DNA from: an uncultured Oscillospiraceae bacterium
GTDB lineage: Bacteria > Bacillota > Clostridia > Oscillospirales > Oscillospiraceae
DNA length: 56,443 nt
Assembly: GCA_934567355.1 (NCBI GenBank)
Contig: CAKTJC010000017.1
Location: forward strand, 1 to 56,443
Reading direction: 5' to 3'
In this document: piece after piece, positions 8,095 through 16,925 of the stretch
Numbering within the stretch: the stretch's first letter is position 1
Layout: every line of letters starts with the position of its first letter
Notes under the pieces: generated by a model
What the model was told of the DNA's origin: nothing
Seen by the model: the letters and a program-made list of their open reading frames with translations, nothing else
Databases searched by the model: none
Position numbers and translations under genes: made by a program

Positions 8095-9429
8095 TCAGCG
8101 CCAGTTGAATGTAACCATTCCGTAGATATAAATAAACGCGATCGCCAGAGGAACCACATAGCGGAACACCGGCTTCATCCAGCCCTTTACCTTCAGGCCG
8201 ACGCCCATGTTTGCCTCTGCCAGGAAATTTTCCCAGCCCCAGCCGAAGCCGTTGCAGCAGAACAGGGAGAGCACAAGAGAGCCCAGGGGCAGAATATTGG
8301 TGGATACCAGGAAATCCCAGAAATCCAGCCAGGCGGTACCTTCTGCAAAGGGCTGGAAGTGCAGCACGCTGTAGCCCAGCGCAGTGGTCAGCGCCAGCAG
8401 GAACAGACCGATGCCGCAAACCAGGCTGCCCTTTTTCCGCGACCAACCGGTGAGCTCCCGCACCATGGCGAGAATGTTTTCACACACGCCCAAAACGGTG
8501 GACAGCGCCGCGAAGATCATAAACAGGAAAAACAGCGTGCCCCAGATTTGCCCGCCTGCCATATTGCCAAAGACCGCCGCCATGGTGTCAAACAGCAGGC
8601 TGGGACCGTTGTTGACATTCAGATCATAAGTAAAGCAGGCAGGGAAAATAATCACACCGGCCAGGAATGCCACCAGCGTATCCAGCGAAATTACATTCAC
8701 TGCCTCACCCAGCAGCGAATGCTTCTTGTCAATATAGCTTCCGAAGATTGCCATGCCGCCCATACCGGTGGACAGCGTAAAGAACGCCTGATTCATGGCG
8801 CCCACAAAAACGGAACCGTTGATCTTTGAGAAATCCGGCTTAAGGTAGAAGGACATGCCCTCCTTTGCGCCCTTCAGCGTCAGGCTGTGGACGGCAAGCA
8901 CCAGCATAAGCACCAGCAGCGCCAGCATCATATACTTCGTTACCCGCTCCAGACCGCCCTGAAGGTGGGAGCACAGCACCGCAAAGGTGATGACCAATGT
9001 GATAAACAGGAACATGACGTTTACCTGCGGATTAGAGATCATGGAGACGAAGCCGAGATGCTCATATTGCCCCAACAGGAACTTTGTGAAATAATAGATG
9101 ATCCATCCGCATACCACGGAGTAAAAGGCGATCAGCGCAACGTTGCCGACCAGACACACCCAGCCGAAGATGCCCCACTTCTGCCCCTTCTTTTCCAGCT
9201 TCTGATACATATGCAGGGGGCTGCACTGCGCCGCCCGGCCAATGGTAAATTCCATCACCAGCGCCGGAATGCCCAGCACGATCAGACACAGCAGGTAAAT
9301 CAGCATAAAGCTGCCGCCGCCGTACTGCCCGCACATCCAAGGGAATTTCCAAACATTGCCGCAGCCGATGGCGCATCCCGCAGAGAGCATGATAAAGCCA
9401 AGTCGGCTGCCCAATTGCTCACGCTTCAT
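8095..9429 (-). CDS. Neurotransmitter:sodium symporter (NSS/SNF) family transporter
   Basis: The 444-residue protein, with 11 predicted membrane helices, fits the short bacterial branch of the family (LeuT/MhsT/Tyt1 type). The first helix carries the unwound Na+/substrate motif GCGNVWKFPW followed by GGGSF. Helix 6 (NQAFFTLSTGMGGMAIFGSY) and helix 8 are also well preserved. Such proteins import amino acids with sodium; the substrate cannot be fixed here, though aromatic or branched amino acids are common. It is divergent from a LysR regulator 157 bases away that may control it. GGAGG lies about 9 bases before the ATG. Confidence 0.93.
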   Translation of the reverse strand: MKREQLGSRLGFIMLSAGCAIGCGNVWKFPWMCGQYGGGSFMLIYLLCLIVLGIPALVMEFTIGRAAQCSPLHMYQKLEKKGQKWGIFGWVCLVGNVALIAFYSVVCGWIIYYFTKFLLGQYEHLGFVSMISNPQVNVMFLFITLVITFAVLCSHLQGGLERVTKYMMLALLVLMLVLAVHSLTLKGAKEGMSFYLKPDFSKINGSVFVGAMNQAFFTLSTGMGGMAIFGSYIDKKHSLLGEAVNVISLDTLVAFLAGVIIFPACFTYDLNVNNGPSLLFDTMAAVFGNMAGGQIWGTLFFLFMIFAALSTVLGVCENILAMVRELTGWSRKKGSLVCGIGLFLLALTTALGYSVLHFQPFAEGTAWLDFWDFLVSTNILPLGSLVLSLFCCNGFGWGWENFLAEANMGVGLKVKGWMKPVFRYVVPLAIAFIYIYGMVTFNWR

Positions 9430-9453
9430 AAAATTCTACCTCCACTTTCTCAG

Positions 9454-9477
9454 GCAAAATGCTTTCACACATTTTGC
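9454..9477. promoter_or_regulatory. Inverted repeat in the leader of the NSS transporter gene
   Basis: GCAAAATG (9454-9461) and CATTTTGC (9470-9477) form a perfect 8-bp inverted repeat with an 8-base spacer, 25 bases upstream of the transporter ATG. It could be an operator for the LysR protein or an mRNA hairpin; sequence alone does not decide. Confidence 0.4.
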
Positions 9478-9525
9478 TTATTCTCTCTCATCCTACAAAA
9501 ATAAGCATAGCATTGCTTCCTGTAT

Positions 9526-9569
9526 TTGTAAAATTTATAATACTGTGATATAATAACGAAAAATTCGTT
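9526..9569 (+). promoter_or_regulatory. LysR gene promoter with downstream palindromic operator
   Basis: TTGTAA (9526-9531), a 17-bp spacer and TATAAT (9549-9554) form a good vegetative promoter. AACGAA-AAA-TTCGTT (9555-9569) is a perfect palindrome directly after the -10 box, where a bound protein would block transcription; it suits autorepression by the LysR protein. Confidence 0.6.
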
Positions 9570-9586
9570 GGTACGAGGTGCGCTTT

Positions 9587-10477
9587 ATGGATATTCATGT
9601 GCTCAATACCTTTGTGGCTGTTTGTGAGTATTCCGGCTTTTCGGCGGCGGCGGAAAAGCTGGGCTATACGCAGTCCACGGTCTCTTCCCAGATCCGCCAG
9701 CTGGAGGCGGAGCTGGATACCGTTCTTTTTGACCGCTTCTATCACCGCACTACCCTTACGGCAGATGGGGAGCAGGTGCTGCAGTATGCCAGGAGTATTC
9801 TTGCCTCCGAGAAGGAAATGCTCACCGCGCTGAAAAAGACGGAGATGATCGCCGGTGACATTCGTCTTGCCATGTCCAGCTCCATCTGCAATCGTTATTT
9901 CCGGGGGGACTTCCTGGAATTTCGCCGGCGCTATCCCAATATCAATCTCGTGGTCATCGAAAGCGGAACACAGCAGATGTTTGATATGCTTCGCAAAAAT
10001 GAAGCGGATCTGGTGTTTACGCTGGACAGCCACATCTACCATTCGGAGTTTATTATCTGCGCCGAGCGGGAGGAAAAGGTTCATTTTGCGGCAGCGGCAA
10101 ACCACCCGCTGCTGGTGAAAGGGACGCTTTCTTTGGGCGAAATATGCGCGGAGCATTTCGTCCTGACGGAAAGCGGCATGAGCTATCGCAGGCTGCTGGA
10201 CGATAAGCTTGCTTCCCGTTCATTGGAAATTAAACCTGTCCTTGAAATCGGCAACCCGCTGCAAATCTGTTCCATCGTGCAGGCAAGCGAACTGCTGTCC
10301 TTCCTGCCGGATTTTATTACCGGCCGATACCTTGAGCGGGGAGAGCTGTCCCTCCTGCCGGTGGAGGACTGTGACATCAGCGTATGGACGCAGCTTCTGA
10401 TCCACAGGAACAAATGGCGAAGCCCCGCGCTCAATGCCTTCATCGAATTCTATCAGAACCTGATCGATATTTATTAA
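9587..10477 (+). CDS. LysR-family transcriptional regulator
   Basis: ATG 9587 was chosen because GAGG ends 8 bases upstream; a GTG three codons earlier is less likely. The 296-residue protein has an N-terminal winged HTH (2-60: LNTFVAVCEYSGFSAAAEKLGYTQ... with QIRQLEAELDTVLFDR) and a C-terminal periplasmic-binding-like effector domain (about 90-292). Its divergent position suggests that it controls the NSS amino-acid transporter and itself. The effector is unknown. Confidence 0.95.
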   Translation: MDIHVLNTFVAVCEYSGFSAAAEKLGYTQSTVSSQIRQLEAELDTVLFDRFYHRTTLTADGEQVLQYARSILASEKEMLTALKKTEMIAGDIRLAMSSSICNRYFRGDFLEFRRRYPNINLVVIESGTQQMFDMLRKNEADLVFTLDSHIYHSEFIICAEREEKVHFAAAANHPLLVKGTLSLGEICAEHFVLTESGMSYRRLLDDKLASRSLEIKPVLEIGNPLQICSIVQASELLSFLPDFITGRYLERGELSLLPVEDCDISVWTQLLIHRNKWRSPALNAFIEFYQNLIDIY

Positions 10478-10504
10478 GAATCATTTAAGAATGATGTTGG
10501 TGGC

Positions 10505-10554
10505 TTGACAAAGCTGTCGCCTCGTAGTAGACTATAGCTGTCTACTGATAGTAG
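10505..10554 (+). promoter_or_regulatory. BlaI-type promoter/operator of the first blaI-blaR1-like operon
   Basis: TTGACA (10505-10510), 17 bp and TAGACT (10528-10533) make the promoter. Overlapping the -10 is the perfect palindrome AGTAGAC-TATAGCT-GTCTACT (10526-10546), and CTACT-GAT-AGTAG follows (10542-10554). TACT/AGTA-rich dyads over the promoter are typical of BlaI/MecI operators, so the repressor encoded next probably binds here. Confidence 0.75.
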
Positions 10555-10572
10555 TCAAAGGAGGAATGCAGC

Positions 10573-10941
10573 TTGGCTGAATATAAGCTTGGGGAACTGG
10601 AATCCGTCTTTGCGGAAATCATCTGGAACAACCAGCCCCTCACGTCCCGCCGCCTGGCACAGCTGGCCGAGGAGCGGCTGACCTGGAAGCGGACAACCAC
10701 CTACACCATCTTGAAGCGCCTGTGCGAGCGTGGCCTCTTTCAGAATCAGGGCGGCATCGTTACGGCATTGGTGAGCCGGGAGGAATTCAATGCCCACCAG
10801 AGCGAGCAATTTGTGGACAGTAACTTCCATGGCTCGCTCCCGGCCTTCCTGGCGGCCTTTGGCAGCCGGAAGCGCCTGTCCGATCAGGAGATCGATGAAC
10901 TGCAAAAAATAATTGATTCCATGAGGAGGGAAGAGAAATGA
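10573..10941 (+). CDS. BlaI/MecI-family transcriptional repressor
   Basis: The start is TTG 10573, placed 8 bases after AAGGAGG; an ATG at 10566 runs into a stop after four codons. The 122-residue protein has the family winged helix (LESVFAEIIWNNQPLTSRRLAQ ... TTTYTILKRLCERGLF, residues 7-55) and a C-terminal dimerisation helix pair. In BlaI, cleavage triggered by the M56 receptor lifts repression. The gene overlaps its partner receptor by 4 bases (ATGA), and a matching dyad lies over the promoter. Confidence 0.93.
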   Translation: MAEYKLGELESVFAEIIWNNQPLTSRRLAQLAEERLTWKRTTTYTILKRLCERGLFQNQGGIVTALVSREEFNAHQSEQFVDSNFHGSLPAFLAAFGSRKRLSDQEIDELQKIIDSMRREEK

Positions 10942-13826
10942 GTGCGATTTTTTCCCGCATTCTGAATATGAGCCTGACAGGAAGCATCGTCATTGCGGCG
11001 GTACTGCTGGCGCGGTTCCTGCTGCGGCGTTCACCGAAGAAATATGCCTATGCCCTGTGGGCGGTGGTGCTGTTCCGGCTGCTGTGCCCGGTGTCCATCA
11101 GTGCACCCGTGTCGGCGCTGGAGGTAGCGGCGCCCCGGGTGCAGCAAAGCGGGACGACCAGCGTCCTTTCCTACCTGCCTCAGACTGCTATTGCCGACGC
11201 AGATTTTACGCCGGTTTATCGGGAGAGCCCGGAGCAGACGGATCCGGAACCCGTGGGCTACAAGCCGACGCCCGCCCATATCGCCTCCATTGTTTGGATC
11301 ACCGGGGTATGTGCCATGGCGGGCTGCAGTCTGCTCCAATATATCCGGCTTCGAAAAAGATTGGCCGGAGCCGTAGGCTTGGGAATGCCCGGGCGGGTAT
11401 ACACGTCAGAGCGGATCGATACAGCCTTTGTGCTCGGATTCTTCCGCCCGGAAATCTACATCCCTGCCCATATTCCCCAGCAGGAGCGGACATGGATCCT
11501 GGCACATGAGCGCTGCCACATCCGGCGCTTCGATCCGTTGTGGAAGCTTCTTGGCTTCGGAGCGCTGTGCCTGCATTGGTTCAATCCTCTGGTGTGGCTT
11601 GCGTTCTTCCTGGCATGCAAGGATATGGAAATGAGCTGCGACGAGGCGGTGATCCGAGCCTTCGGGCCGGACTGCCGGGCAGATTATTCCGCCGCACTCC
11701 TGCACTGCTCCGTTCCGCATTCTGCGGCCATCGGAATGCCGCTGGCATTTGGCGAGGGGAATACCAAAAGCCGCATCCTGAACCTCTCCCGCTGGAAGAA
11801 ACCGAAGGTATGGCTCAGCGTGCTTTGCGCTGTAGTCTGCATCGCCGTGCTGGTCGCCTGTGCGCTGAATCCGAAGGTGGGGGCAGAGCTGCCCGTCGTC
11901 TCCGGCTCAGCGGGAATCGGCTTTGGAGACTTCTATTTTACCCTCCCGGAGGGATTTACCTACAGGCTGAAAGAGCTTGCCCAAAAGCCGCATACGATGC
12001 TCTTCCGCGGGATCCTCTCAAAGGACGGCAGTCAGGTCGGAACGGTCATGGAGTATGCCAGACCGGAAGTGCTCGATGATGATTTTCAGTGGCAGCACGA
12101 TCTTGATCTGCCGGAATGGAAGGACAGCACCCTGGGCTTCTTTGCAGACGCGACGCCGGACGGGACGGGTGGTATCGGGCAGTCCAGCCTGGAATTTTTC
12201 AGCGATGTGCCGACGGAGCAGGAGCGGACGGTAAAAAGGCTGCATACCTTCTTTTTCTACGGGGAATCCATGTATGATCTCTGCCTGGATGAAATGCTGC
12301 TTGATGATCAGAAGGTACAGGAGATCCTGTCCACCGCCTCCGTGGGCACGGCGAAAAAGGAAACACCGGCGCTGCCTTACCAAATCGCTGACCTGCCGGA
12401 GGGATATTCCGTGCTCTATGATGACAGCGGCATCCAGATTACTGACGGAACACAAATCGTTGGCGGCATAACCGGCTATTCCATCCCGGAGGGCGTGTGC
12501 GACACCTATGACGAGTGGTTCGAATGGCTGGCAGACGTGGGCATCCCGGATTATGAGGACAGCAGCCTGAGGCTGGACAGCGCAATGTCCGATTTCCGCG
12601 GCGGCTGGCACGCGAATTTCCAAAGCATCGCAGAGGTAGAAGGGGAGCCGGAAGTAAAGCGGAGCCACCATTTCACAGTCCGGGGCGCTACCGTCTATGA
12701 TGTATGGCTGGATGAGAAGGTGCTCGATAGCGATACCAGGGATGCCATCTATGGAGCGATCCATTACATCGAGCCGACTGTTGAGCATAAGACCCTGACG
12801 GTGAATCTTTATGGTGAGGACATCACGTGTGACACGGAGCTGGTCGTCCGCCCGGGCTACGCAATCTACCTGCCCTCCGAGGGCTGGCCGTTCGGCAGCC
12901 AGGAGATCATCAGCGGCGTTCCCACGGACACGCTGGAATACGGGGAAGATGAAAACATCCGGCTCTCCATTGCAACGCTTGCAGGGAAGGATCTCCGTCA
13001 GGCACAGCAGTGGGTCACGGAAAACTGGCCGGAATATCAAATGATCGAGGACAAGCAGGGCGGCATCGGCGGAGCGGACACCCAGGGCAATATTCTGATG
13101 GCGCAATTCCATTGCGCAGAAGGCGTGACCTATGCCGTGATTCAGCAGTACCCGCAATCGGCAGCGGCCAACGGCGGCATCCTGCTGAGCCCCTTTACCG
13201 ATACCTTCACACTGACGCAGGATTCGGCGGAGCCTGTCATGACGCAGGAGGAGCTGGATTTTCTGAAATGCCTTGCCGTGATGGGCAGCGCCTCGGACGG
13301 CCCCTGCTGGATCGTCAGCGAGCAGGAGCTGGATAGCGTCCAAACCACGCTCCAGCTCCTGGGGACAGAGGAAGCCACCATGGTGCTGGTGCAGTCGGAT
13401 CAGGACGGCTTCCGCCGCGAGGCATATATGGAGTTTGGCAATGATTACTTCTGCAACTCTGGACATGAAACCGAGCAGGGAGAGATCGTCTGGCATCCCT
13501 GCGAGGATTCCCACGATTTCGCAATGCCTGCCATGGCTTCGTGCATATGGAATAAGCACTTTACGAGATACATGGGCAGCACGGAGGATGAAACGGGCGA
13601 GTGCATTTCCTACACCATGATCGGCTATGACGATGACGGCAAAGAGATACCGATCCGCAACGTGAACTTCTATTTTGACCCCGACGGGAATTTCATAAGA
13701 TCCCAGTGGGAGATCCTTGCGGACTTTGCGGAATCCTTTACCAAGGCAACGGAATCCTTCGTTTCCGTTGATGCGGAAGAAATCACGGCGGAGATCGAGC
13801 GGGAATACCGGCGGGCAATTTCCTAA
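10938..13826 (+). CDS. BlaR1-like M56 metallopeptidase receptor with a very large sensor
   Basis: The 962-residue protein has helices at 13-29, 36-52 and 115-135, then the cytoplasmic zinc protease site AHERCH (H190, E191, H194) with the later CDEAV motif (234-238), helix 291-309 and a ~650-residue extracytoplasmic region. This is much larger than the ~250-residue penicillin-binding sensor of BlaR1 and has no SxxK site that I can see. Residues ~325-475 and ~480-625 look like two copies of one module: both have a 'LPEGY/F' start, a TFFFYGESMYDLCLDE or HFTVRGATVYDVWLDE strand pair, and a closing helix. Two further modules follow. By family, ligand binding would activate cleavage of the BlaI-type repressor encoded just upstream. 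Confidence 0.9.
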   Translation: MSAIFSRILNMSLTGSIVIAAVLLARFLLRRSPKKYAYALWAVVLFRLLCPVSISAPVSALEVAAPRVQQSGTTSVLSYLPQTAIADADFTPVYRESPEQTDPEPVGYKPTPAHIASIVWITGVCAMAGCSLLQYIRLRKRLAGAVGLGMPGRVYTSERIDTAFVLGFFRPEIYIPAHIPQQERTWILAHERCHIRRFDPLWKLLGFGALCLHWFNPLVWLAFFLACKDMEMSCDEAVIRAFGPDCRADYSAALLHCSVPHSAAIGMPLAFGEGNTKSRILNLSRWKKPKVWLSVLCAVVCIAVLVACALNPKVGAELPVVSGSAGIGFGDFYFTLPEGFTYRLKELAQKPHTMLFRGILSKDGSQVGTVMEYARPEVLDDDFQWQHDLDLPEWKDSTLGFFADATPDGTGGIGQSSLEFFSDVPTEQERTVKRLHTFFFYGESMYDLCLDEMLLDDQKVQEILSTASVGTAKKETPALPYQIADLPEGYSVLYDDSGIQITDGTQIVGGITGYSIPEGVCDTYDEWFEWLADVGIPDYEDSSLRLDSAMSDFRGGWHANFQSIAEVEGEPEVKRSHHFTVRGATVYDVWLDEKVLDSDTRDAIYGAIHYIEPTVEHKTLTVNLYGEDITCDTELVVRPGYAIYLPSEGWPFGSQEIISGVPTDTLEYGEDENIRLSIATLAGKDLRQAQQWVTENWPEYQMIEDKQGGIGGADTQGNILMAQFHCAEGVTYAVIQQYPQSAAANGGILLSPFTDTFTLTQDSAEPVMTQEELDFLKCLAVMGSASDGPCWIVSEQELDSVQTTLQLLGTEEATMVLVQSDQDGFRREAYMEFGNDYFCNSGHETEQGEIVWHPCEDSHDFAMPAMASCIWNKHFTRYMGSTEDETGECISYTMIGYDDDGKEIPIRNVNFYFDPDGNFIRSQWEILADFAESFTKATESFVSVDAEEITAEIEREYRRAIS

Positions 13827-13909
13827 GGAAGCTCTGAAAAAATTGGCGAGAGCTGACGGCAAACGATTCACCGCCCAGGCGAAGACGATTTGTTCAGCGG
13901 TTCCCTGAT

Positions 13910-14647
13910 TCAGGGCTGGCAGCCCCCACAGGGGCGGTAACCGGCTGCCAGCAGCGCTGCGCGCGATTCGTCGGAAAGCAGCCGATTGGAATCCTTCATT
14001 TGCCCCACGCTGGGGCAGGAGGGAAGGTGAAAAACCTTTGAGTTGAGGTTGATCACATAGGTGCAGTCGCTTTTTTCCTCCGTCGGGAGCGCACGGAAGG
14101 TCACATCCCGGCGGTAGGGGAAAATGTCCTTGCTGGAAGCTTCCTTTTCCGTGGTGAAGAAAACTTGCGTCCCGTCCGTGGTGAGCGTGACGGCGCCTTG
14201 CAGACTGACCCGGTAAACGGCTTTGCAGGCGCTGTCCAGCAGCCGGAGGGTTTCCTCGCTGCACTGCCCGGTAATGACGGCATAGCTTGGCCAGATGGCT
14301 GTAATTTTCTCCCGGCTGACCGAGCTGCCGTCAAAGACCAGTACCGTGGCGGAGGCAGGGGAGAGAATTTCGTCCTCAACCAGCAGGATGGAGACCTCCC
14401 CATAGGTGATCCGGATGGAAGCATCCGCCGCTGTTTTGACGGAAGCACTGCCCGATGTGTCCGAGGTCTGCACACCCGGCAGAAGGTCTTCACCGTTGCA
14501 TTGCGCGTGGATTTCTCCATCGGTAATGCGTACCCAAAGTCCCTCCGGCGCATTATCCGCAGACTGACGGTAAAAGAGGAAGAATACCCCAATTCCGACA
14601 GCTGCGATCGACAGAAGGATCAAAATACTCCAAAGTTTCTTTTTCAT
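13910..14647 (-). CDS. Membrane-anchored protein with C-terminal Cys-rich (Ada-like) module
   Basis: The 245-residue protein has an N-terminal signal anchor (7-26). Residues ~35-190 form a beta-rich extracytoplasmic region of unknown family. The C-terminal ~50 residues (CTYVINLNSKVFHLPSC ... GYRPCGGC) match the small module often attached to secreted nucleases and competence-linked proteins, with Cys and His spaced as in Ada-type metal sites. That suggests a role on the outer face, perhaps in DNA or metal binding, but no nuclease domain is present. The gene converges on the first M56 receptor gene. Confidence 0.75.
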   Translation of the reverse strand: MKKKLWSILILLSIAAVGIGVFFLFYRQSADNAPEGLWVRITDGEIHAQCNGEDLLPGVQTSDTSGSASVKTAADASIRITYGEVSILLVEDEILSPASATVLVFDGSSVSREKITAIWPSYAVITGQCSEETLRLLDSACKAVYRVSLQGAVTLTTDGTQVFFTTEKEASSKDIFPYRRDVTFRALPTEEKSDCTYVINLNSKVFHLPSCPSVGQMKDSNRLLSDESRAALLAAGYRPCGGCQP

Positions 14648-14690
14648 AACGATCCCATCACGTTTTCATTGTATTTCTACCTCCATTATA

Positions 14691-14734
14691 AATGCCGCTC
14701 CCGGTGCGGTCAACCGGGGGCGGCATTTTTTGCG
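14691..14734. terminator. Long hairpin overlapping the end of the flippase gene
   Basis: AATGCCGCTCCCGGT (14691-14705) pairs with ACCGGGGGCGGCATT (14713-14727) over 15 bp with one G-U. On the plus strand TTTTT follows; on the minus strand only ATTTATAAT. The TGA stop of the flippase gene (14712-14710) sits in the loop. Confidence 0.65.
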
Positions 14735-16218
14735 GCTGTTTTTTCGCGGTTGATGCAGACCAATTGCCTGAGCCATCGCACATCCTCACTGCGAAGGACG
14801 CCGAAGAGATTCAGCAGCAGGAAGAACATCGGGATAAACGCCAGCGGCAGATGCAGCGCATTTGCGCCCCATGCGGCCAGCATCCCGGCGCTGACGGACA
14901 GCGCAGGCGTAGCAAACGGGATATGAAAGCCGGTGATGATGCATAGCCTGCGCATGCTCAGAAGAAAATTGATCAGGTGCGTTATGAGAAAACTGAAAAA
15001 ATATCCCTTCATTCCGTAAACCGGCAGCAGCAGGAAGAGAAATACAACATCAAGAAAAGAGGTCAGGATATTATACCGCACGCATACCCGCTGCTGCCCC
15101 AGTCCCTTTGTCATGGCGTCGGTAATGGCATCGCAGTATAAAAACGGGATCATCAGCGCATACCAGCGCAGGCTTTTCCCGGCGGCAGGCTCCTGATAGA
15201 GCCGCATGCACAGCGGCTCCGCAAAGAGGAAAACAAGCCCGCTGAAAAAGAGCCCGTACAGCATGGCTGACCACAGTCCCCTGCGCACCAGATATTGGAT
15301 CCGTCTTTCGCTTCCGGCGGCATTGCAGCGCGCCAGTTCGGGGATCAGCAGCTCTGCCAGCGCATACAGGATGCAGGCGGGGAACATCATCACGGGGAAC
15401 ACCATGCCGCTGATACGCCCGAAGGCGCTCAGCGGATCCGATTCTCCCCGGAAAAGGGCAAGCCGCTTGGGCACCAGAAGATTTTCGGTGGTTCCGATGC
15501 CGGAACGCACCACATCGGCCCCCGCCAGGGGGACAGCGGCATGGAGCAGCCTTCGGCGAACGGGAATCGGGTTCCCGGAAGGGGCATGCTCCTTCACGCG
15601 GAGCAGCACCAGCAAAACCAGTGTGAGACATGCGCTGACACCGCCCCCCAGTACCACGCAGATGCAGGAGCGCTCGGTATCCTGCCCCGCCCACAGCGCC
15701 AGGGTCAGCATGGTAACGGCCATGGAGCACAGCTGCTCTGCAACCTCCACTGCCGCAAGCGTCCCAATGCGGTTGGCAGCGGTGAAGTACCCGCTCATGA
15801 CCCCACTGAGGCAGACCACGGGAAGAAACACGGCGAAAAGCCGCAGTACCGGCACGGTCTGTTCATTCCCAATCCAATTGGATGCCAGCATGGGCGCACC
15901 GCAATAGACGATCGCGCCGACGGTGCCGCTGCAAAGGATGCTGTAAAGAATGCAGGACGAGAGAATATGCCCCACATTTTCAGGATTTCCCTTTCCCAGC
16001 TCCTCGGCGGTCAGATACATGGTTGCGGTGCGGATGCCGGCAATGCCCGCCACCATTGCCAGATTCCCAACGGACAGCACCAGCTGGAGCAGTCCGATTC
16101 CCGCTGCCCCGATGTGCCGCGACAGATAAACCTGAAAGGAGGTACCCACCATCCGCAGCAGCAGATTCACGCCGGTCAGAAGCAGGGCACGATAGAAGAT
16201 CGGTTTGGTTTGGCGCAA
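14710..16218 (-). CDS. SpoVB/MurJ-like polysaccharide flippase (MVF/MATE fold)
   Basis: I place the start at TTG 16218, just after GGGGG; the frame is open to 16287 but that would overlap endonuclease III. The 502-residue protein has about 12-14 membrane helices and the RALLLTGVNLLLRMVGTSFQ N-terminus with IGAAGIGLLQL typical of SpoVB and lipid-linked oligosaccharide flippases. In spore formers, SpoVB paralogues act in cortex or wall precursor export. Which paralogue this is cannot be told from sequence. It runs in the same direction as nth and the SSB-like gene. Confidence 0.88.
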   Translation of the reverse strand: MRQTKPIFYRALLLTGVNLLLRMVGTSFQVYLSRHIGAAGIGLLQLVLSVGNLAMVAGIAGIRTATMYLTAEELGKGNPENVGHILSSCILYSILCSGTVGAIVYCGAPMLASNWIGNEQTVPVLRLFAVFLPVVCLSGVMSGYFTAANRIGTLAAVEVAEQLCSMAVTMLTLALWAGQDTERSCICVVLGGGVSACLTLVLLVLLRVKEHAPSGNPIPVRRRLLHAAVPLAGADVVRSGIGTTENLLVPKRLALFRGESDPLSAFGRISGMVFPVMMFPACILYALAELLIPELARCNAAGSERRIQYLVRRGLWSAMLYGLFFSGLVFLFAEPLCMRLYQEPAAGKSLRWYALMIPFLYCDAITDAMTKGLGQQRVCVRYNILTSFLDVVFLFLLLPVYGMKGYFFSFLITHLINFLLSMRRLCIITGFHIPFATPALSVSAGMLAAWGANALHLPLAFIPMFFLLLNLFGVLRSEDVRWLRQLVCINREKTAAKNAAPG

Positions 16219-16270
16219 AGAAATCCCCCCTTGTCCGCAGTGTATGCGGCAGGGGGGACAGGTATTCGGT

Positions 16271-16903
16271 TTATTCCTGAGGCGCACCGACGGTGCAGTA
16301 CATGCTCAGCGGGCATTCCCCGCATTTCGGATTCCGTGCGGTGCAGATCTCCCGCCCGAACAGCACGATCCGGTGGCAGAAATCCGAGGATTCCTCCGGC
16401 GGCAGAATTTTGCGCAGCTGCTGCTCCACCTTTTCCGGCTCCTTGCCGGTGCTCAGCCCCAGTCGCCCGCAGATGCGGATGCAGTGGGTGTCGCATACCA
16501 CGCTTCCCGGCACCTTGTAAATATCACCCAGCAGAAGATTTGCCGTCTTGCGCCCTACGCCGGGCAGCTTCAGCAGCTCTTCCATGGTGCCCGGCACCTT
16601 TCCGCCGTAGTCCGACAGCAGCATTTGGCAGGCCAGCACAATGTCCCGCGCTTTGTGCTTGTAGAATCCGCAGGAACGCACGTAGTTTTCTACATCGGAA
16701 ACCGGCGCGCTTGCCATTGCCTCCAGTGTGGGGTATGCGGCAAACAGGGCGGGCGTAACCTGATTGACCCGGGCATCCGTGCACTGGGCGGACAGCCGAA
16801 CGGAGATCATCAGCTCATAGTCCTTGCCGTAATCCAGCGCACATAGCGCGGCAGGGTAGCGCGCCTTCAAAATTTCAATAATTGCGGATACTTTCTCTTC
16901 CAT
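16271..16903 (-). CDS. nth: Endonuclease III (DNA glycosylase/AP lyase)
   Basis: This 210-residue protein has the standard length. The helix-hairpin-helix LPGVGRKTA carries catalytic Lys119, and VCDTHC contains Asp138. The C-terminal [4Fe-4S] site is intact (C187, C194, C197, C203; spacing 6-2-5). It removes oxidised pyrimidines in base-excision repair. AAGGAA precedes the ATG. The SSB-like gene ends 22 bases upstream in the same direction, so the two are probably cotranscribed. Confidence 0.96.
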   Translation of the reverse strand: MEEKVSAIIEILKARYPAALCALDYGKDYELMISVRLSAQCTDARVNQVTPALFAAYPTLEAMASAPVSDVENYVRSCGFYKHKARDIVLACQMLLSDYGGKVPGTMEELLKLPGVGRKTANLLLGDIYKVPGSVVCDTHCIRICGRLGLSTGKEPEKVEQQLRKILPPEESSDFCHRIVLFGREICTARNPKCGECPLSMYCTVGAPQE

Positions 16904-16925
16904 GGTAAAATTTCCTTATATTTCT

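Noticed and set aside
12018..14264. A 748-codon open frame opposite the first M56 receptor gene
   Set aside because: It is antisense to a gene with clear motifs, has no domain, and arises from third-position GC bias.
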